Origin: Epiperipatus broadwayi
Lineage: Eukaryota; Onychophora; Udeonychophora; Euonychophora; Peripatidae
Length of the DNA: 64,000 nt
Direction: 5' to 3'
Assembly: GCA_028023455.1 (NCBI GenBank)
Contig: JAQFVV010006340.1
Span: 2,337,438-2,401,437 of the forward strand
Below the pieces are notes generated by a model. It saw only the letters and a program-made list of their open reading frames with translations. It was not told where the DNA came from and ran no database searches. The position numbers and the translations under genes were made by a program. This document shows, one piece after another, positions 48,748 through 61,742 of this stretch. Every line of letters starts with the position of its first letter. The stretch's first letter is position 1.

Positions 48748-49867
48748 CTATGATCTCCTTGGGTCCAAAGGTATATATGGTTTTAATTGCCTAGGGTTGT
48801 GGTGACCCTGATCCCATTCTCTTCTTGTTGGAGACAAATCTCCATAATCTATCTGGTTTAAAAGTTGGATAGCTTTCTCGAATGACATGGGGCATATTCC
48901 TATCATCATTCTTTGTATCCACGTGGGCAGATTGTGTACAATAAGCCAGATAATATGTTGCTTACTGTATTTGAAAGCAGTCAAGGATTTAAGTACCATC
49001 ATTTGGTAAATGAAGAATGCTGCGTAACTGTTTATTATTTTCATGATATTTCTGGTTGGAGAGTCTGTGTAAAATTCCCTCCTGCCTCTCCTCACTCCAA
49101 TATCTCTTTAGGATCACCCTTTCATAGCCTTGAATCATGGTCGGTGGATTGTTCAATAATTTCCACCAAGCTTTGGCAGATTCCCTTAGATAATGGCTGG
49201 CTACCATCGTTTTCTCCTTCTCAGCCATTGGGTGTAAGCAGTAAAATTCCCTGATACTATCTAAATGGATGGCTGGATTCTCCCCATGCTCATCTTTAAA
49301 TATCTGGATTTGGATAGACGACCCATAATATGGTATATTATCCATCCTTATTTGTGGATTTGTTGTCTGCTGTAACTTTATTTCATTTTCCTTGATAGCG
49401 ATCTGAACTGCCGCCTTTGGTACTTCAAGTTGATCCTGTCTCTCAATCGGCAGATATGATTCCTCATTATTAACTTCTGCCTTCTGGCTCATTCTTTCCT
49501 CTTCACTGTCTTCCCTGCTCTGACTTTCGAACTCCTTTGGTCTGGTTTGAACATCCACCTCCTTTGGGTTTCTATATGACTCCCTTGTTCAATCTGGCTT
49601 ATGGTCAATTCCCATATACCTTTCTTGAATGTTCAACATCCACTCCATCATAACCAGCATCAGTTTTCTATCCTCCCTCATTTCCTCGAGGATTGTGTAA
49701 AATTTCCCATTGTCATTGTGATGACTCTGCTTGCAGTTTCTCTTTGACTGTCTACTGCTTTTCTTTTCATTAGACCTTTCTTAAAAAGCAACTTCATGGT
49801 CACTTGCTGTGTCTGATGGTTCGATACTACTTCCCGATGATTTACTTTCCCCTTGTAGTTCTTCCAT
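48748..49867 (-). pseudogene. Broken Gag of element C
   Basis: The minus-strand frame runs from an ATG at 49867 through two in-frame stops (near 49784 and 49590), then an open stretch at 49558-48989, and shifts frame at about 49060 into 49095-48748. The central part has the retrotransposon Gag signature: an acidic, glutamine-rich N-terminus, then YLRESAKAWW, typical of Ty3/Gypsy capsid, with a following YERVILKRYW. No CCHC zinc knuckle or protease motif follows before the polypurine tract. The coding relic spans about 370 codons. The upstream ATG is chosen because the sequence stays protein-like on both sides of the stops. Confidence 0.8.
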
Positions 49868-51217
49868 TATATGATTTTCTCTTTCTGTAAGCGTAAATTT
49901 TTTAATATGTCAATTTGATCTTCGCTAAAATATTTATTTATAAATTCATAAAATATACTGATTTCTGATCTTATATGCCTAATATTCCCCAGCTGGCAAG
50001 ATACTGATTTCCCTTCTTTCTCATTCAGTTTGTATGCCTCACTTTATTTTGTTTGCCTATGCTCCGATTAATTTCTGTTATATAAGCAACCCCTTTTCCT
50101 CTGTATATATATAACATATCTAAACTATTAAATAAATGAGACAAAATTTTTTTCACCTGATTCAAACTGGTCTCCTCAGTCTTATATACCCACACCAAAA
50201 AAAAAAAAACATACTAATATTTAGTATATATACAGTATACTATTTTATAATACCATCAGCGATTCTCTCTCTCTTTTTTTTTTAAAAACAAACATTCATT
50301 ACTGCTACATGGACAACATTTTTGCTGACAAATTTATTTGAAAAGCACCAGTCTGCAAAATGTGGACAATGGATCATTTAATCCACTGCTCACTCAAATA
50401 TATACATTGATTATGCAATTTAAATACATTTATCTGCTTCAAAACTTGTTTTAATAAAACATTGATTAATATTAACACTAACTTCTGTGGCTATCAATTA
50501 AAATTTCAATTTTCTAGAACATAAGTATACACATCATTAAACACTTCATCAACTGCATTTGGCTGTTTGGTGGTATACAATAAAACTTGACCTAAATGGT
50601 TACTTTACCTACACAGATAACATATGTTCCGGTTAATAAACTTTACTCGACAGACATTTATTACGCAATTTCTTTGAGAGGGTTTCTATACTAAACATGT
50701 ATATACATACACACACGTTCGAATATTTATAACTTAACAAGCATCTCTACCTCTTTTCTCTAACAAAAAAAATCCAATTTTGTTCTGTTACAAAAAAAAA
50801 AAAAAACTTTCAAAAGGGTGTATAAAATCCAAATCATTTATTTTGAATTAAATAACCACAAGAAAATTTAATATAGGTCTCATCTACTTTGAAACTATTA
50901 CTCACTATATTTGTCATTAATCAAACAACCAGAAAACATTGAAGTCACTTCCCATTTATTATATTCCTTTTTTTTTCACAAAAAACTTAATGTATCACTA
51001 TATTCTCTTAATAATATTAGCGGATAGTATATTTAAATAAAACTACTTGACAAGTAGAAAATATTAGTCTATTTGACTTACTTCAAAACATCACTATAAA
51101 ACTGCTCATTTAATAATGCAAACTATATCTCAACAGTATAAACAAAAAAAAATATCACTATAACTCAATATTTACTCTTACCTATTCTACAGGGTGTGGG
51201 AGATTTCTTCATCAGAG
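49868..51217 (-). other. Element C leader
   Basis: About 1.35 kb between primer site and gag without a supported reading frame. A long leader is shared with element B. Confidence 0.5.
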
Positions 51218-51235
51218 CACCATGGAGGGTGTCCA
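51218..51235 (-). promoter_or_regulatory. Candidate primer binding site, element C
   Basis: On the minus strand TGGACACCCTCCATGGTG begins 13 bases after the 5' LTR. Spacing is longer than usual and the tRNA was not identified, so this is tentative. Confidence 0.35.
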
Positions 51236-51248
51236 AAATTTAACCTAC

Positions 51249-52544
51249 TGTACCGGTCAACCGCAACCCATCAATTACACACAAAACCGACTTTGAACCC
51301 AGACTGGCTCCAGAAATAAATCCGAAACCAAGCTGAGTTCAAACCCAAACCCTGCGCACAAATGACTGAGGTATAACAGAATCCATAGAACATGGTATGC
51401 CTAACACTAGCTTGGTGGACACAGACAACAACTCTGACTAACTTATATATATATATAACTGTGTGGTGGATGCTCAACGCTATATACAATCAATACAATA
51501 TATATATATTCTTGTGTTGTCGATACAGACAGTAATCAAATGACGGTGAAATAACTATTTAATGAAGAGAGAGACGAAACTAGATTACACAAATGTTTAA
51601 TAATTATTCTTACTATTGGATAAAATTTACATACAATACAATTACTTGTTATATACAATATTACTTATTTTAATTCTAGTCTTTAATGGATATATATATA
51701 TATATATATAATTGATGGACAACATTGCATTGATATTTTGGTTGACCGGTGTAGGCAATATCACAAATGATTTCCCTCTTTTAATATAATACTAACATAA
51801 CTTAACAATTAATTTAACTACATGTTTAATTATATCCGAGAGATATGAGAATCAGAGCAAAATAAAACTTCAAATGTTTATCCTTATGAGACTAAATTCT
51901 TTTATTAAATTAAGGCTGCTTCGTTGGTTTTAAAACAAAGCAAACCATCACATATTACTGAAATGGGGAAATAAGCTTATATCTTCCAATATAGGGTGAT
52001 TGTGACTGGCTGCTATTCAGGACAAATATGATAATCACAAGTAATAGATTGCGGTGTGTTAACGGAAGACTGGGCGGATTGCACTTTGACAAGTCTTTAC
52101 ACCCACTGATGAGGCTAGGAGAATATCTCTCTCCCTTGTTTGAAATCACAGATGAGACACCGAATCAAGCTATAGAGAGTGAAAATAACACTAAACCAGT
52201 AACATTGTGAACGAATGCTTGGGGCAAAATTATAAATACCTATATAAGATTTTATTTATTTCTCCATACCTTTCAGATGTAATCGTCTGACAAAGTAATT
52301 TAAAACCACACGATAGGCTCAAATAATCATATGTTTAACTATTAATTAATTACACTCTGAATCTCATACCCCCCTGATTGTTCGGAAAGTAGTAAACACA
52401 ATAATGGCTACCCTTGACTATTATTTTCCCCCTCGTATCAGAAAACATGCAATTAAATAGATAAAATCGGTTTTAGATATTAACTACCCGGTAGCATAGA
52501 ATAAAACATCCTTAATTAAACTATAATACATACATCAATTTAAA

Positions 52545-52582
<38 letters not shown>

Positions 52583-53680
52583 GAACAAATATTTATTAAA
52601 ATCATCATAAACATAAAGACTTAGCAAATTGTTATTTTAAGACTAGAGTAAAAGAAAAATAAAATGGTGGAAAGGGATACGTTTACTTACAGGTTTACTG
52701 TATACATTTTATCAAAAGAAAAAAATAACAAATATTTAGCATATTTAGCACAAGATTAAAACCTAATTATATAAGGGACTGACATTAAAAGAAAGTGAAA
52801 AGTTCATGTAAAGTAGATTTACCATTCTTTCTTCAACCGGACGCGTGCCTTGCGATTATGATTGCTCAGAATGTAGGCGCGCATTTTGGTTTTGTTATAA
52901 TGACATATTGGCTTTCAAAATTTAGGGTTGGAAACTGGAACTATAGGCACATAAAAGTTGGAAAATTGGAACCATAGTACATGATATTCGGCAGGCTAGG
53001 AAGGTTTCATCGGCAGGACAGGGATCAGCTTCCTGGACTTAGCCTGACATTATTGAAGCTTACAAGTCACTTCTTAATACTGTACTCTCCACTTTTACTC
53101 TGCTGCTCTCTCCTTTTGAGGAGTGGTCAAGAAGGGAAAAAATGATGGAATCCAAAATGATGCTATCTAAATGATGCAATCTAACATGATGAATCTAAAA
53201 AATAATGCAATCTGAATGATGCAATCTAAAATGGCCAAAGTTCCCACAATTCTACTGGTTATTTGTCACCTCATTTCGGACTCCACCTTCTTTGATTTTC
53301 TGGCCTCCAGCAATTTTCACTTTCACTATCCAGTCGGTACATTGAAATGTTTTTTTTTTTACCAAATCTGTACAAGTATTAACTATTTAAAATTAAGAAT
53401 TATTCCTGCAATGAATCTTTCTCCCTTTTTTTAAGAAAATAACCTTATATTGGTATCCAAACCACGCACACACAATGATATATATATATTTTACTACTTA
53501 AGGGATTTATTTAATTATTTACATAAAATATGACATACAATTTAAGTTTATGTGGCTTGGATGAACAAAGCCCATTGCGCGAGATAATGGTTTGTACCAA
53601 ATCTGCTATACCAAATTGAAAACAACAAAACAAAAAAAAAACCATGAAACTAAGATCAATTTTCTGATTGAACTGTTTCA
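51249..53680 (-). repeat. Element C 5' LTR
   Basis: 2.43 kb, diverged partner of 45949-48508. It keeps the 88 bases missing from the other copy (about 52230-52317) and a shorter version of the 'gatgcaatctaa' repeats (53140-53230). Confidence 0.85.
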
Positions 53681-53687
53681 ATATATA

Positions 53688-53827
53688 TATATAAACGACA
53701 TATTTTGTGGGTTCATCTGTGTTAAAAAAAATTTAAATATTAATATTCCGACGTTTTGAAATGTCAGAATATTAATATTTAAAAATTTCTTAACATGGAT
53801 GAACCCACAAAATATGTCATTTATATA
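53688..53827. mobile_element. Compact hairpin element
   Basis: Arms of about 65 bases ('gacatattttgtgggttcat' and its complement) flank a small centre, 'ccgacgttttgaaatgtcag'. Half of the same unit recurs at 57067-57127 beyond the LINE. It follows the (TA)n after element C. It may be two terminal units of one transposon fused head to head. Confidence 0.7.
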
Positions 53828-54200
53828 TGCAACCCATGAAAATCTTCATTACTATATATATATGCAGAAAGGAGTTTGCTTTTAACTGAAAAGAAACACT
53901 TTAATCCCTTCTTGGGCCTTAAAGAAACCAAGTAGGGCAAATTGCTATTCTCCACTCCATACATTCTTGTCATTGCAGCTGTTATTACTATGTGGTTATT
54001 TATATAGTACACAAACAAGGATGGGCTGCTCACTAACATGCATTAGCCAGTGCTATGAGTCTATTGGCTTTTACCTCTGAATTTAAGAACAAGAAACACC
54101 ATGGTCTTTTTTCTCAGTTGCCTGACAAGGCAGAATGAATGTTTGTGTAAATGATTAATATTTTTAGTACATATATAAAATTATGCCCGACTAAAATAAA
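53828..54200. other. Unassigned, moderate composition
   Basis: GC-richer than its surroundings, so probably transposon-derived, possibly the 5' region of the LINE that follows. No domain is recognised. Confidence 0.4.
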
Positions 54201-54324
54201 TCTTGGCCCTTATCCCCAGGAGACTGTAATGTTACCAACCAAGGCAGTGGTTGGTGGCCAAAGGTGGAGGGTGTTAAGAATCCCCTGATTATGAACACAG
54301 GCTACCATTTGATGCCAAATTTTT

Positions 54325-54960
54325 ATTTAGGTACTTACAACTGCAGATCACTTTCAAGTGAAAGAAGATTGCAAGAATTATAAGAAGAACTGTCTTATAT
54401 TAAATGGGACATTATTGGACTTTGTGAAGTTAGAAGAAAAGGTGAAGAGACAATTGATTTAAAATGTGGGCATGTACTCTACTATAGTGGTACAAATATT
54501 GGAAATACACATAGAATAGGATTCATTATAAATAAAAAGTGGAAGAACAACATTGTGGAGATTAATAGTGTATCGGACACAGTGGTAAGATTAGTTATAC
54601 AACTTAATAGCAGATAATTCATGTTTATGCCCCAACAAGTTTACATAATGATGAGGTAGTAAAAGATTTTTATATGGATGTACAAATGGCTTTTAATCAA
54701 ACTAAACAACATTTTAAAATTGTTATGGGAAATTTTAGGGCTAGAAATGATAAACACATGAAAGATGAATGAGCTGTACATAATTACGGTTATGGTAACT
54801 GAATTAAGAAAGGACATTGGCTTCTGGACTTTGCACAAAAAGAAAAATTTCATATTATAAATTATTTTTTTGAGAAAAATGTTAAAAGGAAATTGACATA
54901 GAAACATTTAAATGAAGATACAGAAGAATTGGATTGTATTTTGATTATAGAAAATATATA
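54325..54960 (+). pseudogene. RTE endonuclease relic
   Basis: From about 54330 the frame reads GTYNCRSL, and at 54405 WDIIGLCEVRRKGEE, which match the N-terminal and second motifs of apurinic-type endonucleases in RTE elements. At least two stops (near 54381 and 54614) and later frameshifts disrupt it. Confidence 0.75.
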
Positions 54961-55178
54961 TTTCAAGATTGTAATGTTCTTAATAAATTTTACACAGAAA
55001 GTGATCTTTCTTTAGTAAGATGTAAGATACATGTAAATGCAAAACTAAAAAACAAAAATTATTAAGAAAAACAATATTTACAGTTGATATTCCTAATCTT
55101 CAGAAATATTATAATGAATTTAAATTAGAACTTACAAATCAGTTTCAAGTACTAGTAGATTTTGAACATGATTCAGAT

Positions 55179-56798
55179 TTGAATGAAATAAATATGAAAA
55201 TAACTGATACACTTTTAAAAACTGCAACAAAGTTAGCTGTTAGAAAAAAAAAGCAATTGACCAATAAAATTTTTATTGAGACTAGAGAATTTATAAAGAA
55301 AAGAAGGAATATAAAGATATACAAAAATGATGCATTAAAAAGGATTCAAAATTTCGAATTTTGCAAAATGGTGTGGAAAAGAGTTGAATATGATATAAGA
55401 AAATATAACTGTGAACTAGCAAGGAAAGCTGTAAAAGAGAATAAAAGTCTCAAGAGTGAAAAACAACATTTTGGTATTGGTAGAAAATTTATATGTGCAG
55501 TAAGAAAAAAAGATGGAATTATTACTTAAAGTGAGATGGCATCATGAAATGGGTAAAAGATGTTTATCAAAAAGTATATAGTAATAAAGAACAAGTACCT
55601 CCTGAATTGCCCAGAATTTTAAATGAAGAAATGAGAAATGCAATTAAATTTATGAAGAAAGAAGAGGCTCCAGGTAATGATAGAATTACAATTGATATAT
55701 TAAAAGAAGCAGGTGAAGAAACAGAAATTTTCTTAGCAAAGATATACCAAATGACTAAATGATAAAGAATTTACCAGATGATTGAAAAAATGCAGTATTA
55801 ATATTAATATTTAAAAAAGGGATAAAGAAAATATTAAAAATTACAGATCTATCAGCCTTTTATCCGTTTTATACAAAATTTTTACCAAGATAATTACAAC
55901 TCGCCTACAGAGAACATTTGGATTTCCACCAACCAAGATAACAATCTGGATTTAAAATTGGTTTTAGTTCAGTAGACCATATCGAGGTATTAAGAGAAGA
56001 TATAGAAAGGACAAATAAATATGAGTTACCATTATACTTTGGATTTGTAAATTATGAAAAAGCACTTGGTTGTATAAAGATTTCTTTAGTGATTAAAGCA
56101 TTGGATCATCACGGTATAGATCCAGGATATTGTCATATTTTAAAAAATAATTATAAAAATGCAACAGCAACAATTACTAGAAAAGTTAACATTAGGATAA
56201 GTATAAGACAGGGTGACTCCATATCTCCAAAACTTTTTACAGCAGTGCTGCAAGAAGTATTTTGTAAATTAAAATGGGAAGCTAAAGGTGTGAAAGTAGA
56301 TGGAGATTATTTTAGTCATTTAGATTTTGCAGATGATGTAGTTGTTTTGCCAAATAATTCTTTTGATCTCAGGAGTTATCAGATGAAAGTAGAAAAGTAG
56401 GAGTAAAGATAAATGTTAAAAAGACTAAAGTAATATTTAATGGATTTTCTTAAAATACGAAAATAAAGATTTATTATGATGAGTTAGAAGAAGTTAACAG
56501 TTACAAATACCTTGGTCAGACTATTGATACAGATGGAAATATAATGAATGAAATTAATTATAAGATTAAACTTGGTTGGAATGCTTTTGGTAGAAATAAC
56601 TTGAAACTAAAAGGAAATATGCCTATGTGTTTGAAAGAGAAGGTTTTTAATAAATGTGTTTTATCAGTTCTTATTTATGGATCTGAGACTTTGACACTTA
56701 ATAGAAGAACAATACAGAGACTTCAGTCCACTCAAAGAAGTATGGAAAGATGCATATTGGGAGTAACAAAAAAGATTGAAAATTCAATATATGGGTAA
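55179..56798 (+). pseudogene. RTE reverse transcriptase relic
   Basis: Open pieces at 55179-55529, 55544-55762, 56089-56400 and 56544-56798 line up as one broken protein. Seen in order: EEAPGNDRITID (the KAPGPD motif), IRQGDSISPKLF, the catalytic-site FADD at about 56325-56337, YLGQTIDTDGN near 56507 and the C-terminal YGSETLTLNRR. Stops and frameshifts lie between the pieces. The family is certain; activity is not possible in this copy. Confidence 0.9.
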
Positions 56799-57063
56799 AA
56801 GAACAAACAGGAATTACTAACCTCATTGAAAAATTAAACGACTAGAATTGGACTGGAAATATTGCTCAAAGAGATGATTAATTGAAATCTTAAACTGGAT
56901 TCTAAGAGATTGTAATAGACATAGAAAGAGACCACATGTGAGATGGATGGATGACATAAGAAAGTGTGCAGGGGTAATGTGGAGAACAATCTAAAGTTCA
57001 AAGAAGTTGGATTGAAATTGGAGTGATCTTCATCCTGCAGTGAATTGATAATGGCTGATGATA

Positions 57064-57170
57064 TATATAAGACATATTTTGTGGCTTCATCAGTGTTAAA
57101 AATTTTAATATTTATATAATGACGTTTCAACTTGATCACACAAGTCATCCACTGGATGATAAAAAATAGA
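57064..57170 (+). repeat. Half copy of the hairpin element
   Basis: 'gacatattttgtggcttcat' and the following bases match one arm of 53688-53827. It continues into 'gacgtttcaacttgatcac', which the other copy lacks. Confidence 0.6.
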
Positions 57171-57283
57171 AAGACAATTGTAGAGGCGCTAAAATCATTT
57201 ATTTAAAAAAAGATTAAAGTGCCACCAAAAGAAAAAAAATGTTAAACTAAGAATGATTTTTAAAAAAAAAATCTTTCTAAATA

Positions 57284-57285
57284 GA

Positions 57286-57316
<31 letters not shown>

Positions 57317-57356
57317 ACCCTTAATTCTCGATATATATATATATATATATATATAT
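57284..57356. repeat. Duplicated (TA)n plus LTR edge
   Basis: (TA)n at 57284-57313, then TGTACCCTTAATTCTCG, then (TA)n at 57331-57356, then the same 17-base motif with one change. The unit is about 43 bases. This is either a slipped duplication of the LTR edge or two successive insertions. Confidence 0.8.
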
Positions 57357-60300
57357 TGTACCCTTACTTCTCGATATATAATATAGTTTGAAATACAACT
57401 AGCTCAATTGAATTGTTATGCTTAATAAAAATTTGCATATCTATCTTTGATATACTTTTATACTATCATATTCTAATTAAATTTATTATCAATTATTAAA
57501 ATCAATATACTTCTTTATTATGTATTAATTAAATAAGTATTTATCAAAATCATGAGACTGTGAAGTAAAGTTACAAAGTAATAAGTAGATTTACATTGAG
57601 TCAATATCTCCCAAGACATTGTCTCAATGGCATAAGAATACTATAACCTCCTTATTAACTTACTACTACATCTACAGCATTCTTATGGCTTTTAAATAAA
57701 ATAAACTATCTTTAACAATAATAAATAAATAAATAAATCTTAACTTTTAATTTTTAAATATAATTAAATAATCTCAGGTTCTTCTAATAATCTTAAAGTA
57801 ATAATAACTCATGTAAATAAGTATGATAAAGGATTTTATATCAAACCTAAATACATCTAACTTATTCTAATAATAATAATACTCAATACTAATCTTAGGG
57901 TATAACTTAATCTTATTTATTCTTATTATATTATTAATTATCAAATAAATAAATAATCATATGTATATCTTTTATTTTCATATAGCATCTTAATTTTGGA
58001 ATAGATCAAAATCTTATAATTCAATAATCTGTGGCAATAAATAATATTGTACTCTTATAATGTGCATTATAATAACCCTATGACCATAATAATATTATAT
58101 GTTAATGTCAATCAATTCTTATAAAATGATATCAAGAAAATATTGTGTTTATTTCTAAATAATAATAATAAATTCATATTGTGCAAATATTATGTTTGTT
58201 CAAATTATCTGTTGTCAAATGCTGTGGTGCAAAATAATGAACTCGACACACTTTTAAAACAAATTAAACAAATTTATTTACATTAACTTCAACTAAGAAT
58301 TTATTTACAATATTTACAGTTTAAATTAAAAATAAAGAAAAATAAAATAAGAAAATAATAATACAATATGTTCACACTGTTATTAACTCATACTCTTAAT
58401 AAGTAATTATACATTCTTTAAAATGCTGTACTAATAACATTGAAGTATGCTTTTAAAACTTAAACTTTAAATAAATATTAGTGAACTTCAATTACTACAC
58501 AGAAAAATTTATGTAAACAATATTTATGTAGCATATGTAAACAATTAAACTTTACTAATTAAATTGCTACATCACTTAAGTATTACTGTTACTTATTTCC
58601 TCATGTACTAGTATGTGTTCACTCTACTATTAGCATTACTCTAATAGCATAATATAGAAACTAATGTATCTTTATAATGTAATAACAAATAATTGATTAT
58701 AATTTTATATTTCAGTTAATACAATTCATGCTACATGTTTTATCAAATATGCATTACATATATGTACTGTTAAATAATAATATTAAAATAATTCATTAAT
58801 TTCAAATTCATAAAGTATTATATTAGATAAATTCTATGATTCTTTTCTATGTAAAATTATTACTTTACTTTATGTGTTATTCTACTCCTTTTAAATAACT
58901 TTCTTTCTACAAAATATCCTCTAAAAACTCATTTAAACTTTCCGGAAAAACAATCATCAACTTTAAATAAATACTAATTATCCAAAACTGTTTATACTTC
59001 ATCATCTATATTCGGTAAATCTTTAATTTAAATATAAACTTCTACATAAAACTTAACTTAATTTATCCAATAAAATAAAAAAAAATAAAATATAGACTTT
59101 GAGATCTCTTCCTCACTTGAAATAAAAATAATTACTTGTATGAATAATAAATATAATTCTAATACTCCAACATAATAATAATAAAAATAAAAATCAAAAT
59201 TTATTTACGAAAGAATCATATAATTATTTCTAAGCTTCTTATGTAATGTTGTATCATATTTATATCATAAATTCAAATTATGCATATTTAAATAAAACTG
59301 TTACTGCCAATATAATGTGTGTGTATTTTTAAAATATTTATACATTCATTCCAAAACAACATAACATTTAGTTGATCTAAAGAAAACATATTAAATACAT
59401 CAAAATTATTATTATTACAATTTTACCATCCATAATGATTTAATGTACAGTCCGTCTTCCAATATTCTTCGGAATTACAGCTTCATAAAATAATTCACAT
59501 TTACACTCACGAACAACTCTTTAAAATATTCTGTGTTATATTAATTATAAAATAAACTTATGCAATTAATCATTATATTATTTTTAGTTATTATTTAAGA
59601 AATGTACCTATCTTATTTTTAATAGATTAATAATATTTAAATTTTATATTAGATAAATAAAATAGAATTCATATTACGTAACTCCAGCGATGTCTTCTTT
59701 TCACCATAATAGTTCTTAAATCCTAGGTACACATTCACTAAAACACCATTTCCGTTTTCCAGTCCATCACGTGTTTTTTAAAAGTTTATGAAAAATGAAA
59801 ACGTTCTTTTTTTTAAAATAAGTCCCACAAGGAAAACAAAAATAAAATCAAAATAGTTTATTGAATCCTGATTTAGTTTTTTTTTAAATATTATTCAAAA
59901 GTTATTATTTTAATTTAGTCTATAGTTAATGAAAATTATCATTTAATTATTTTAATTGACTTGGACGTCCACGTATTACTTGCACATTTCTTAACAAAAT
60001 ATCCAGGTAAGAATAAGCTTCTTTATTTATAAACGACCAGCGTTTAAATTATTTCAATATAATAATTTTTATTATATTAAGACTTTCAGCTAATTATATT
60101 TTCAATTTATTTTGCCTTTTAAAATTGTCAACATTCAATCTTTTAAATATAAAGATTTAACAAGGCAAATATTTATAAAACTACTTTCATTTTTAATATC
60201 TTTACTTAAGATATACATTTAAAATTTATAGCTTGCAAAATACCTTTTTCATAAAGAAGTATTTTATTCTTTAAAATATCTATTTTCTAATAATCAATAG

Positions 60301-61635
60301 TAATTAGCTTTTAAAATTATATACTGTCCAAAGTACTACTTTTCTCCATCTCGTAATTTTCCGAACTAATCCAGCATTTGTCATATCTCTAGTATAAAGT
60401 TTCCGATATATTTTCACTATATATGATGTTCCCATGACCATTTGCTTGCAAATTGAGCTTAATAGAGACGACCGATAGGGAAAAAATTAAATTAACACTG
60501 CATATTTATCATTTAAAATTTCTATAACTTATTTTCAAGACACTCTTATAATTTTGAAAATGATTTTAGAAGCGTCTATAAATTTACGTAGCTATTTTTA
60601 ATAACACAATTAACTTGAAAAATTCAATCACAAAGTCCTCTCCTAACAATTGAATTGAGCTTTTATACCGGAAGAAACTTCCCATTTGATTGGTAGATTA
60701 AACAATCAACTTGCTGGCTTATTTACATATTTTACCAACAACACAAAATTAAAAATAAATAATGACTTATTTAATATTTAATATTTATTACATTATTACA
60801 TTTTTAAAATAATCTTTATCATTTATTTAAATCCATTAAACATTTTTTTAAAATATTCCTACTTACTTGATTTTAATTTTAACTTTTATAAAATTATTTA
60901 AAATACACTAAATCTTTTTATACGTTATATTTTTAAAGCAATACTTTTAAAAATCAGATTTAATATTCTACATTGATTTATCTTTATTTTATTTCGTGAT
61001 AGCTCACGTATTATTTACAAATTTTACAACATAAATTTAAAATAGTCTTGCAACTTTACTAAATAACTTCCAAGCATGTGTGTGTATATTTAACTAACAT
61101 CTGTTTTTTTTATAACACAAGAAACGCTTGTCATCGTCTAAAAATAAACTAACAATTGCATTTTTTTAAAATAAATAAATATTTTTTAAATAAACAAGAT
61201 AATATAAAAGATTTTAAATTAATAATTCGATATTATTAAAATCAAATATTAATCTTCTATTTAAGTACTTACAATAATTAAAAAAAATATTTATATTCTT
61301 TTATAACATTATTTTATCAACAATAAATATATGCATTTAATTTTAACTTGTCTTTTAAACACTTTTAGCTTCAAATACCTATTTATTAAATATATTAATG
61401 CAGTATTGATTATGGCCATTTTTCTCCCAACCATATATTATAATCATCATCATTTAAAATGTCTCTCTCAATTTCAGCACAATTTCACATATCAAATACT
61501 CATAGATTGCTTTAATTAAACCTTTTGAAATATTCCCATAAGCAAAATTAACATCACATATTCAAATATATCTTAAATTTAAAATTTTTAATAGATTAGC
61601 ACAAAATTAGATGGTGACCCATACAAAAGGGCACA
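57357..61635 (-). repeat. Candidate solo LTR D (4.3 kb)
   Basis: Read on the minus strand it starts TGTGCCCTTT and ends AAGGGTACA, so the ends form an imperfect inverted repeat in TG...CA form; both edges abut (TA)n. A promoter lies about 970 bases from the minus-strand start. The rest is extremely A+T-rich, about 80% by eye, with no retroelement proteins or internal duplication. An LTR of this size is long but would fit a lineage whose other LTRs here are 1.75-3.0 kb. Without a duplication or second copy, an unrelated A+T-rich insert remains possible. Confidence 0.45.
60661..60693 (-). promoter_or_regulatory. CCAAT and TATA promoter, minus strand
   Basis: On the minus strand CCAAT (60693-60689) is followed after about 21 bases by TATAAAA (60667-60661) and then GC. 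Composition is locally GC-richer. The pairing of a CCAAT box with a TATA box suggests a polymerase II promoter, probably the U3 promoter of LTR D. Confidence 0.45.
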
Positions 61636-61742
61636 ATATATATCCATATATATATATGTATCTGTATATTTATCTACTTACCTATATATATATATATATA
61701 TATATAAGTCAAATAATACTCAAAGCCAAATGGGATAATTAT

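Larger units (their letters stand above)
45949..53680 (-). mobile_element. LTR retroelement C, gag-only, minus strand (Ty3/Gypsy-like)
   Basis: Direct repeats 45949-48508 and 51249-53680, read on the minus strand, start TGAAACAG and end CTGGTACA or CCGGTACA. GAAGTGGGAAGAAA sits directly before the 3' LTR and a TGG primer-like site lies near the 5' LTR, fixing the orientation. Both outer edges abut (TA)n. The 2.7-kb interior encodes a broken Gag and no pol. The LTRs differ by many substitutions and indels, including an 88-base gap near 47022 in the left copy, so it is older than element B. Confidence 0.85.
54200..57063 (+). mobile_element. Degenerate RTE-clade LINE
   Basis: An endonuclease relic, a linker region and a reverse transcriptase relic follow in the order of an RTE-type non-LTR retrotransposon, ending near a GATGATATAT tail as expected for RTE 3' simple repeats. 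Many stops and frameshifts break it, so it is inactive. Related proteins are often labelled craniofacial development protein 2-like in animal databases. Confidence 0.85.

Noticed and set aside
46715-52210. A shared frame in both element C LTRs (46715-46999 and 52028-52210)
   Set aside because: Over 60 aligned residues there are about 13 amino-acid changes at a modest DNA divergence, so nearly all substitutions change the protein; no sign of selection for coding.
52795-52977. 60-codon frame in the C LTR
   Set aside because: Not preserved in the matching part of the other LTR (47580-47760).
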